Below, in pieces: positions 1-6,378 of a stretch of 6,378 bases of DNA. The position numbers and the translations under genes were made by a program. Position 1 is the first letter of the stretch. Every line of letters starts with the position of its first letter. The notes beneath the pieces are model-generated. The model searched no databases and had not been told where the DNA came from. It was given only the letters and a program-made list of their open reading frames with translations. The stretch is from Chitinophagaceae bacterium (GTDB lineage: Bacteria > Bacteroidota > Bacteroidia > Chitinophagales > Chitinophagaceae), in the NCBI GenBank assembly GCA_947472635.1, contig CANJDY010000165.1, positions 1-6,378 of the forward strand. Reading direction: 5' to 3'.

Positions 1-3000
1 ACATTTACCAGTGTTCCGTTTGGCTCAATATTGATTAAGGCATTGTTTGGATTAGTGGTATTGTCAATTACTAATTTGTAAACCGCATCAACACCAGCAG
101 CACTGTTGTTGGTTAATTTCAATTCAAATTCTGCTTTCTTACCCTCCAATACATTGGTCATATAATTATTGGTAACGGCAAGTATTGGAACTTCTACTTT
201 TTGGGTGGCATAATTAAGGGGTGCCTTGGGTGCATTGATATACAAATCAAATCGACTTTCTAAAGATCCATTAAGCAATTGGATCGAATTTACTATCGCC
301 GTCTTTTGGGAAGTCAACAATACCATTGCATTTCTATTTTGATTACGAGCAACTATATTATTGGGGTTTATAAGATAGTACGCTTTTTGATTAGCAATCA
401 ATTCAGCTTCTTTTATTGCCAATTGATCTTCTAATGAAAATAGGTTGTTAAAATAATTTCTAAAAGTGCTGTCTGGATAAAACTGGGATTTTTCTTCTCC
501 TTCATAAGGACAAGATGACCTGCCCCCTAGGGTTGAAAATACTGGACCATTGCCATCAAAAGCATTTACCACATCTACACTTAAAAAATTTGCAGGATCA
601 TTGTCTTTTAAAGTATAACTTATATTTGCAGTATTGGTTGATTCTTGAGACAAGGTGGAATTAATATCTTGTTGAAAGAATGCACTGGTATTAAATTCAA
701 TCCCAACTTTATTGACTGAAGTACCCAGTTTTAACCCTACAGATTCATCAATTGTTAAGTCATATGAAGTAGTGGATGCAGAAACAACGCTTGTTTCTGT
801 ACTTTGAGCGTAATCTCCTACGCCAGCATCAAATGAAATATTTTTTTCAAAATGAGTATTCAGTAAACCATTGATCGCATTGGATTGGGAAAGCTGGTTT
901 GTCAATTTCGATTTGGCCACCGGGTCACTAATGCCGTCATAAGTAGTATTAACCCGATTATTAAAATTGGTTAAAATATTGCTGATCTTTTGCTTGTATT
1001 TAACCCGGTTATTTCTTGCCAACCATTTACTTTTTTCATTATCCAAAATCACCTTTTTCCATAAGCGTATTTTTTCTGCATATTCTGCTCTCTTATTTAT
1101 ATTTTCTACTGAGTTGGGAGTAGGTCCATTCAAATTAGTTGCAATAAACAATTCATATTCCGGAATTAAAGTGCTCAAAATATGTTTTTGCGAATAAACG
1201 AAAAAGGTTTCAGTAGGCTTGTCTACAAAACTTAGCGCCTTCTGTTTACTTAAATAGATAGGTGTGCTAACAGTACCTAGGTTCACATAGCTCCCAGCTG
1301 GTAGTGGCGAAGCAACCCCATTTACATATGTGTTAGGTATTGTGTTGGAAGTTTGAATATTATCATATGACCCATAAAAAATATTTTTTGAGTTTCCAAT
1401 ATACAAATCGCCCCCTGCGCCTACATAATCCGTTGCGTCACTAGTTGATATTGCCTTATTAAATGTATAGGTACTATTTACACTCTTGCCATCTTTTGAA
1501 GTATTAGCAAGTCCAATACCGACAGAGCCAGAGTTGGTTGTCTCAATCTCCACCTTTGGCGTTGGTACGAGTCCCCCTTGTAATGAAAATGACACCCCGG
1601 CTCCAATAGTCACTTCCTCTAAAAACCCTTCTTTATGCGCAAAGGAAGCCTCAGAAGTAAAGGAAATGGATTCCCCCTTTTCAATGGTGGCAAAACTGTT
1701 GGAACCAGGTGGATCTCTTAAAATGATGGCAGGGATATCCGGAGCTGCCGTCACAAAAGTTTGAGACCCATCGGATGCACCACCTAAAATAATACCGGTG
1801 GTTTTTAAACCTTCCACAGGATAAGGGTTACCATTAATTATATATTGAAGCGATATCGTTTTGGTGAAAGGTGGAACAATAGAAGGCAATCCTGCTTGGA
1901 ATTGATAAGTAATGATACTTTTATCCGTTGCATTTTCAGTTACCGTTTCGCTATTATTGGCTAAAGCCAAATTGTTCGTAAACATCAATTGTCCATCAGT
2001 TACAGGAACTTCTCTTGTAATGGGTGTATTCATCGAATCATAATTCGTATAGCGCTCAAACCTTTTTAACTCAATTTGATAGGGATGAAATTGTGTGTAA
2101 ACAGGATCTGCAAAACCAGTTGTTGGCATCTCTACGCCGCCCACAAGGATCGTTGGATCGGAACTTTGAGTAGTTACGCGCAACACAGGAGTAGAACGAT
2201 GAATAAAATTTTTCTCGTAATGATAAGGCTTTCCAACCAGCAAACTTGAATCAGCTGCCCCAAAATTTAAATATTTAAAAGAAGGTGTTTTTAAGGAGTC
2301 TACTTTTGTAAAATCCAGTATCTCAGTAGCTTTTAATACTGGTATAGCCGGAGTTTGTGTTGGGATTGTTAAACCTGCTGCTAACAATTCATATTGCAAA
2401 GGCAATAAGGCCATTCGATATTCACCCGAATGCTTATTGGTTGCAAAGCTACAACTGGTAGTAGGATCAACAGCACTACCCCCTGGTTTATATCCCAATA
2501 CAAATTGGGCTACCCCCATATTATTTTTAGCACTTACTTCAATAGTGGAAGTACCTCCAGTGGCATTCGTTGATACAGACTGCGTTTTTAAGCCATTTTC
2601 TCCAAAGCCAATTTTTTTACCTGCTTCCACGGAACCTCCCACTACCTTACCCACTACAATCACTTTGGTGGTGTCAACAAATACGACGGGCTCATTTAAA
2701 TCCTCAAAAAATTCTTTAAAAGAATTCGATGCTGCAGGATATCTTCCCCCATACACAAAACCATGTCCGTCTTTTTTTACTGTGATAGCGTGGTTACCGA
2801 TGGGTACACTCACATCAAAAAAGCCTTCCTTGTCAGAAACTACCGGAAGGTTATTGGCATCTAATACCATATTTCCATCTACATAAACATAAGCCCCTTC
2901 CACATATACTCTGCCGTATCTTTCCAAATAATAATCGGGAAGGGAAACTGTCCCCTTGTTCTTCATCCAATATTCACCTTTGGAATATTTATTCACCCCC

Positions 3001-4796
3001 TTCTGGTAATAATTATACCCTTCATCAAAAATTCGATCGGTGCCGCTGATATATTGATCCCCATTGGTAAGTGTTGCAAAAGGGGTATTCGGAGTTTTAG
3101 TTTTGTTATCGTCAACAAAAGAAGGAAACACTCCCCTGCTATCATACAGCAGCTTTCCTTTAAAGCTGAAGGATGATTTATCAATAAAATCAATTTTATT
3201 GGCCACTTCAGATCCCTGACCTAAATAAACCAATTGCTGGGTGGCCTCAAACTTATGCTGACCATACATGGGGGTAATGGTAAATGACTCCCCAACACCC
3301 GAATAGGGAATGGAAGTAATTTCATAATTTCCATTGGCATCGGTAACTCCAAGTACTCCCAATTGAGTACTAGTAGGTGTAGTTCCTGCAGCCGTTGTCC
3401 AAATAGTACCTTCACCTAATATTCCGTTGTTTTTATTGTAAACAAAACCTGTTCTAGACAAGTCATAGGCGAAATTGCCTGCCCCCTCATTTGCGGATAA
3501 ATAACTTACCAGATTGGCGTGGTTACCACTAATAAAACGTTTGAAATCAGTACGAATTTTTAAGGTATCCACGGCTGCATTCCATACCCTGATTTCATCG
3601 ATGTACGAATTTCGTATACCCCCTACCGTTATATTGTCATATTGTGCTGATGCCAAGGTAGTAACTTGTGCGGGCACCACTACTAAAAAATAGGGTGCAG
3701 TATAGTTTAGGGTGTCTGCTACCAATTTATTATGGGTGTACAATCTAAATGTATCACTGATGGGCCGGCCATTGATAAACAATGTAGGCACTTTGCCATT
3801 ATTCAAGATAACCGAAAAGTGGACAAAATTGGTATTAAAACTGCTTACCGGTGTTAATTCATCATCTCCTCTTGCGTTGGTAGTACCGGAAGGATAATAA
3901 TTTTTTAATTGATAGAGGCTTCCTCCTATGTTTACCTCCAATATTTTGGAACTTGCCTTTAAATTGACAGTCACATTGATGGTATCAGCGAGATTGAATT
4001 TCGTCCCTATCTTAAACAATCGGATGGCGGCACCCGCATCGTCAGTAAAGGGGTTTACTGGTTTTACCCATGCTTGCAAAGTAGAGGTACCAGTAATCTT
4101 TTTATTAATATTACTTATCAACAGTTGGCTGGTATCGGGTATCATTAGTGCAGTTAATTTACCGCTACCACCACCACTTGAAGTGGCTCTTACGATTACA
4201 TCTTTTACCGGGTTACCCCCCTTGTAATTGATATTGCCCGTTACGATCGCCGTAGGAGATCTAAAACCAACACCGGTAATATAATTGCCGTATAATATTT
4301 CGCTTTCATTAAGGCCAATGGCATGTACCTTGTACTCATACAAAACCCCACCCTCAACATATTTGTCTTCATATGAAGTAACAGAACTGGCTAGATTGGC
4401 TAATGCCGTACCCCAATTCTTCGTAGAAAGTGGACTGTATTCTCTTCGGAAAATTTCAATGGATTTAGTATCATTATTATTTAAAACCCAACTAATCAGT
4501 ATTTTATCTCCAAAATACCCCTTCGACACGTCGAAGAATTCCTCTGAAAAAGTGTTGTACAAGTATAAAATATCCCATGGAAATCGAACATCCGCAGGAG
4601 TGATGCTTCGGGTGGGGGCACTAGAAGGTTTTGTTTGGCCCAATAGGGGTATACCTACCTGTATGGTATATTTATAAGCACCAACGGTAGAAGATTTCGC
4701 CTGCGATACAAAAACAAATTTAGCACCCTTGCTGATCTGGGCAAAAACACCCAAACTGAGCAATGATAAAAAAAAGGTTATAATTATTTTTTTCAT
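1..4796 (-). CDS. Giant secreted multidomain protein with LamG-like jellyroll and carboxypeptidase-regulatory-like modules (C-terminus outside window)
   Basis: I read this frame triplet by triplet and found no stop over 1598 codons, so the gene is partial at its 3' end. Residues 1-20 (MKKIIITFFLSLLSLGVFAQ) are a signal peptide. Residues ~93-160 look like a fibronectin-III domain (ILISWVLNN, SYEDKYVEGGVLYEYKVHAI). Residues ~214-447 match a LamG/concanavalin-like jellyroll (TLQAWVKP at 239-246, PTLFINGRPI, YIDEIRVWNAA). Carboxypeptidase-regulatory-like strands surround it (183-205, 484-498), with similar modules at ~545-680 and ~710-805. Residues ~1041-1145 and ~1315-1423 are Ser/Thr-rich beta segments, ~1226-1284 and ~1445-1504 are charged and helical, and ~1536 onward resembles a CARDB/DUF11 domain. 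I see only two cysteines (782, 1429). The family knowledge is that such architectures are cell-surface or secreted adhesins of Bacteroidota, often T9SS cargo. Ligand and enzymatic activity are unknown, and no catalytic motif was recognised. The gene lies 99 bp behind the tail-collar gene on the same strand and may be co-transcribed. An in-frame ATG at 4806-4808 is an alternative start. Confidence 0.9.
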   Translation of the reverse strand, partial: MKKIIITFFLSLLSLGVFAQISKGAKFVFVSQAKSSTVGAYKYTIQVGIPLLGQTKPSSAPTRSITPADVRFPWDILYLYNTFSEEFFDVSKGYFGDKILISWVLNNNDTKSIEIFRREYSPLSTKNWGTALANLASSVTSYEDKYVEGGVLYEYKVHAIGLNESEILYGNYITGVGFRSPTAIVTGNINYKGGNPVKDVIVRATSSGGGSGKLTALMIPDTSQLLISNINKKITGTSTLQAWVKPVNPFTDDAGAAIRLFKIGTKFNLADTINVTVNLKASSKILEVNIGGSLYQLKNYYPSGTTNARGDDELTPVSSFNTNFVHFSVILNNGKVPTLFINGRPISDTFRLYTHNKLVADTLNYTAPYFLVVVPAQVTTLASAQYDNITVGGIRNSYIDEIRVWNAAVDTLKIRTDFKRFISGNHANLVSYLSANEGAGNFAYDLSRTGFVYNKNNGILGEGTIWTTAAGTTPTSTQLGVLGVTDANGNYEITSIPYSGVGESFTITPMYGQHKFEATQQLVYLGQGSEVANKIDFIDKSSFSFKGKLLYDSRGVFPSFVDDNKTKTPNTPFATLTNGDQYISGTDRIFDEGYNYYQKGVNKYSKGEYWMKNKGTVSLPDYYLERYGRVYVEGAYVYVDGNMVLDANNLPVVSDKEGFFDVSVPIGNHAITVKKDGHGFVYGGRYPAASNSFKEFFEDLNEPVVFVDTTKVIVVGKVVGGSVEAGKKIGFGENGLKTQSVSTNATGGTSTIEVSAKNNMGVAQFVLGYKPGGSAVDPTTSCSFATNKHSGEYRMALLPLQYELLAAGLTIPTQTPAIPVLKATEILDFTKVDSLKTPSFKYLNFGAADSSLLVGKPYHYEKNFIHRSTPVLRVTTQSSDPTILVGGVEMPTTGFADPVYTQFHPYQIELKRFERYTNYDSMNTPITREVPVTDGQLMFTNNLALANNSETVTENATDKSIITYQFQAGLPSIVPPFTKTISLQYIINGNPYPVEGLKTTGIILGGASDGSQTFVTAAPDIPAIILRDPPGSNSFATIEKGESISFTSEASFAHKEGFLEEVTIGAGVSFSLQGGLVPTPKVEIETTNSGSVGIGLANTSKDGKSVNSTYTFNKAISTSDATDYVGAGGDLYIGNSKNIFYGSYDNIQTSNTIPNTYVNGVASPLPAGSYVNLGTVSTPIYLSKQKALSFVDKPTETFFVYSQKHILSTLIPEYELFIATNLNGPTPNSVENINKRAEYAEKIRLWKKVILDNEKSKWLARNNRVKYKQKISNILTNFNNRVNTTYDGISDPVAKSKLTNQLSQSNAINGLLNTHFEKNISFDAGVGDYAQSTETSVVSASTTSYDLTIDESVGLKLGTSVNKVGIEFNTSAFFQQDINSTLSQESTNTANISYTLKDNDPANFLSVDVVNAFDGNGPVFSTLGGRSSCPYEGEEKSQFYPDSTFRNYFNNLFSLEDQLAIKEAELIANQKAYYLINPNNIVARNQNRNAMVLLTSQKTAIVNSIQLLNGSLESRFDLYINAPKAPLNYATQKVEVPILAVTNNYMTNVLEGKKAEFELKLTNNSAAGVDAVYKLVIDNTTNPNNALINIEPNGTLVN

Positions 4797-4811
4797 AGTA
4801 TGAAGCATACT
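4797..4811. repeat. 6-bp perfect inverted repeat (3-nt loop) abutting the giant gene's start codon
   Basis: AGTATG at 4797-4802 and CATACT at 4806-4811 are exact reverse complements separated by AAG. On the transcribed strand the hairpin ends directly at the ATG (4796-4794) and contains a second, in-frame ATG at 4808-4806, which would add the residues MLHT. The next codons upstream reach an in-frame stop at 4820-4818, so only these two ATGs are possible. No Shine-Dalgarno-like sequence is visible before either, which is usual for Bacteroidota. I prefer the downstream ATG because MKKIII gives a standard signal-peptide N-terminus. Any effect of the hairpin on translation is inference. Confidence 0.45.
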
Positions 4812-4895
4812 GCAATTTTATTGAATGAATCAGCAGGGGAATAAAAACCTTGTAAAGTAAGAAGCACCATGATGAACTATAGACTAGTTTACTTA

Positions 4896-5768
4896 TTATA
4901 ATTTAATAATATAGTTTACCCCATAGTTTACTGGGCGGGTTTCTGTTCCACCAGTAGTAGCAGTTGACCCTGATATGATATGAGTATGGGCACCATCCAT
5001 TGGGATCGTAGTAGCTGATCCTAAATTTACTTCATTAATACTATTATCAATATCGTGTACAGTGAAAAGACCATCAGTTTTTACTAGCCTATTGTTTGTT
5101 CCATCACTTGAGTGATTATGACCACCCTTTGAGTCTGTAATTAGTGTCCCAGAAGCATGAAGATGTGATTTCAGTTCCTCTGCCTGAGTAGCTTTTAAAG
5201 CAGGGCCTGCTTGAGAATTTACAGGGCTTGTTCCTGTCCCTCTTAAAAACATTCCCTGAAGATTAGGTGCTCTTGACCCCAACAATTTTATCAATTCCTT
5301 GGCGGTGCTTGGTAGGGTGCTTCCATCACACAACCACCAACCACTGGGAACAATTGTACCGATAAATGGCATGATCGAACCTGTAGGTACCCCATTTCTG
5401 GCAGAAATCGCATAGGGTACAAAATTTAATATTTCATCAGAAATAACAACCTCGCTGCCGGGACTTATTTTTTCAATTTTAAGAAACAGCTGGTTGTCAT
5501 AAAAAACCTGGTTTTCAATGTCTGTCAGATTCAATATATAAGAAAATACGCCGAAAGCATCCGTTGTTACCTCTGCTGTGACATTTAACAACTGCGTTAC
5601 GCCGTAGTAAACAGTAAATTTCAGATTTATTGTGCTACTGGTGATTGCATTGTTGGTGGCATTACGGGCTATCCCTTGAATTGCCATTCCTGTAGTAGTG
5701 ATTTGAGCAAAGGAACCGACTACTGCAAGCAGCATCAATGCAGACAAAAAAAGTAACTTGGTTTTCAT
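4896..5768 (-). CDS. Exported phage tail-collar domain (microcystin-dependent-protein-like) protein
   Basis: This is a complete 290-residue protein. Residues 1-21 form a signal peptide (MKTKLLFLSALMLLAVVGSFA, then Q). Residues ~26-123 match a beta domain common at the N-terminus of exported Bacteroidota proteins: IQGIARNATNNAI at 30-42, a T..AFGVFS turn at 69-76 and the closing VPYAISA at 117-123. From residue 130 a tail-collar domain (Pfam Tail_Collar family) follows: GSIMPFIGTIVPSGWWLCDG, then APNLQGMFLRGTG at 167-179. The C-terminus ends GGTETRPVNYGVNYIIKL (273-290), the hallmark end of phage short tail fibres and MdpB-like proteins. Three HxH motifs (H202/H204, H217/H219, H261/H263) recall the metal-binding HxH motifs of T4 tail-fibre tips. 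There is no T9SS sorting domain at the C-terminus. No phage genes lie nearby, so this is probably a domesticated fibre-like surface protein rather than a prophage part. Ligand and role are unknown. Confidence 0.93.
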   Translation of the reverse strand: MKTKLLFLSALMLLAVVGSFAQITTTGMAIQGIARNATNNAITSSTINLKFTVYYGVTQLLNVTAEVTTDAFGVFSYILNLTDIENQVFYDNQLFLKIEKISPGSEVVISDEILNFVPYAISARNGVPTGSIMPFIGTIVPSGWWLCDGSTLPSTAKELIKLLGSRAPNLQGMFLRGTGTSPVNSQAGPALKATQAEELKSHLHASGTLITDSKGGHNHSSDGTNNRLVKTDGLFTVHDIDNSINEVNLGSATTIPMDGAHTHIISGSTATTGGTETRPVNYGVNYIIKL

Positions 5769-5910
5769 GTTGGTTAATATTAAAATTGAACAATAAGCCT
5801 TGGAAGGTTTTAAAAAAAGTTTAATTGAAATTAGTCAAGACTAGTTCTGTAAAACCCAAACAAGGCTATCAATCAGTTCGAATTGCAGAAGTTCGCACTG
5901 ATTGCACCCT

Positions 5911-5936
5911 CTTTATTATAAAATATTATAATAAAG
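5911..5936. repeat. Perfect 11-bp inverted repeat with 4-nt loop
   Basis: CTTTATTATAA (5911-5921) and TTATAATAAAG (5926-5936) are exact reverse complements around AATA. The repeat lies 143 bp upstream of the tail-collar start codon and 203 bp beyond the sprA stop codon. It has one G-C pair per stem and no adjoining T-run on the minus strand, so it is a poor intrinsic terminator. A protein-binding operator, or a hairpin that stabilises or processes the sprA mRNA 3' end, is equally possible. A+T-rich sequence raises the chance of a random palindrome, but 11 perfect pairs is long for that. Confidence 0.6.
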
Positions 5937-5960
5937 TCAAGCTTTTAGCAAAAAGGAATT

Positions 5961-5980
5961 GCAAAAAAGCAAAAAAGCAA
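5961..5980. repeat. Short tandem repeat, 8-bp unit GCAAAAAA, about 2.5 copies
   Basis: GCAAAAAA occurs twice in direct succession (5961-5968, 5969-5976), followed by GCAA, with a related GCAAAAAGG just before it (5948-5956). It is non-coding as far as can be seen. Such tracts can slip during replication. No function is evident. Confidence 0.6.
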
Positions 5981-6138
5981 CGAGAAAAGTCGGGATGGCA
6001 GGCTAAAATTAGTTGAATTAAAAATACATTTATGTGTAATTTATTTAAACGTAAACTAAACAAACAAGGGTTTGGGATGCAATCAAAACCTATTGACAAG
6101 GTTATGGAAACATTGCATTTTATAGAGACTATTGGATT

Positions 6139-6378
6139 TTACTGCGCCAGCGATATCCTCAACTGTACCCCCGCCCTAGTATTGGTCATGGGCGCACTAG
6201 AAGAAATATAGGGGTTTACCCTGCGCTGGTCAAAAAAGAGTTTGATATTGATCCGGCTGTTTAAAAAATAATCGATGGTAGGCGAAAGGGTGATTTCCTT
6301 GCTTCCCCCTGTTGGCAGCGTCGAGTTCTGGTCCAATCGGTTATTCACCGTTACATTGTCCCGGATTTTGAAGTCGAA
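6139..6378 (-). CDS. sprA: Cell-surface protein SprA, C-terminal end (type IX secretion translocon; 5' part outside window)
   Basis: The frame is open to the right edge, giving the last 79 residues and a TAA stop (6141-6139). SprA is the very large (about 2,300-2,500 residue) outer-membrane beta-barrel that forms the protein-conducting channel of the type IX secretion system and is needed for gliding motility in Flavobacterium. The visible part matches the conserved end of that family from memory: FDFKIRDNVTVNNRLDQ, then KEITLSPTIDYFLNSRINIKLFFDQ, then PYISSSAPMTNTRAGVQLRISLAQ. These read as the last alternating beta-strands of the barrel, ending on a hydrophobic/polar strand with terminal Q. 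A GTG at 6348 is not a real start, since the frame continues upstream with SprA-like residues. The product functions in the outer membrane. It lies upstream of two genes for exported proteins in the same orientation. Confidence 0.88.
   Translation of the reverse strand, partial: FDFKIRDNVTVNNRLDQNSTLPTGGSKEITLSPTIDYFLNSRINIKLFFDQRRVNPYISSSAPMTNTRAGVQLRISLAQ

Larger units (their letters stand above)
5769..6138. other. A+T-rich intergenic region between sprA and the tail-collar gene
   Basis: This 370-bp stretch separates the sprA stop codon from the tail-collar start codon. It should hold the sprA transcript end and probably the promoter of the downstream gene(s). I see an 11-bp inverted repeat (5911-5936), an 8-bp tandem repeat (5961-5980) and a T-run on the minus strand at ~5812-5818. 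No match to the Bacteroidota promoter pair (TTTG with TAnnTTTG at about 19 bp spacing) holds up, and there is no GC-rich hairpin followed by a T-run. Short plus-strand frames here have no recognisable product. Confidence 0.6.

Noticed and set aside
967..4677. Several open frames of 61-149 codons on both strands inside the giant gene (for example 2437-2886 plus and 2993-3193 minus)
   Set aside because: They are shadows of the uninterrupted 1598-codon minus-strand frame. Their translations are compositionally odd (Pro/Leu/Ser/Thr-rich) and show no domains.
4893..4909. Hairpin TTATTA/TAATAA across the tail-collar stop codon as a terminator
   Set aside because: The stem is six A-T pairs with no G-C and no T-run after it on the transcribed strand, so it would not be a stable intrinsic terminator.
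4896..5768. Prophage or phage tail cassette
   Set aside because: The tail-collar domain is the only phage-like element. The protein has a signal peptide and a Bacteroidota export-type domain, and its neighbours are sprA and a secreted giant protein, with no other phage genes, integrase or att-like repeat.
5836..5860. Possible Bacteroidota promoter for the tail-collar gene (minus strand TAGTCTTG with TTTG upstream)
   Set aside because: The -7 element has one mismatch and the TTTG lies only 13 bp upstream, well short of the expected spacing of about 19 bp.
5825..6016. Plus-strand open frame of 63 codons with a TTG start in the sprA/tail-collar spacer
   Set aside because: The product is a Lys-rich, low-complexity translation of A-rich DNA that crosses the inverted repeat and the tandem repeat. 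It has a weak start, no ribosome site and no recognisable domain.
6077..6211. Plus-strand 44-codon frame (starting MQSKPIDKVMETLHF) preceded by a purine-rich stretch
   Set aside because: Its 3' half is antisense to the conserved sprA C-terminus, it has no recognisable family, and a frame this short arises easily by chance. It could only be kept with transcript or peptide evidence.

Overview
The window looks like chromosomal DNA of a Bacteroidota bacterium, possibly a Chitinophagia-type lineage, although the genus cannot be read from it. Four things point there: A+T-rich DNA with no Shine-Dalgarno-like starts, short signal peptides ending in FAQ, a Bacteroidota-type N-terminal domain in the second gene (IQGIARN ... 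VPYA), and the C-terminus of the type IX secretion protein SprA at the right edge. All three recognisable genes are on the minus strand, so in transcription order the window reads from right to left.

Right edge (6139-6378): the last 79 codons of sprA, the giant outer-membrane translocon of the type IX secretion system (T9SS). Next comes an A+T-rich intergenic stretch of 370 bp (5769-6138) with a perfect 11-bp inverted repeat and a small A-rich tandem repeat, but no gene I can support. Then 4896-5768 encodes a complete 290-residue exported protein: a signal peptide, a Bacteroidota-specific beta domain, and a phage tail-collar (microcystin-dependent protein type) C-terminal half with three HxH motifs.

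A 99-bp gap (with 4796 as the start) leads to the main feature, an open frame of at least 1598 codons from 4796 to the left edge, with no stop in the window. It encodes a giant secreted multidomain protein: signal peptide, fibronectin-III-like domain, three carboxypeptidase-regulatory-like beta-sandwich modules (the first apparently split by an inserted LamG-like jellyroll), a long beta-rich region, two charged helical segments and the start of a CARDB/DUF11-like domain. Its C-terminus, where a T9SS sorting domain would be expected, lies outside the window.

Together the window shows a T9SS core component followed by two exported, adhesin-like or surface proteins in the same orientation. A functional link between them is inference from proximity and signal peptides. 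No RNA gene, CRISPR array, transposase or convincing intrinsic terminator was seen.
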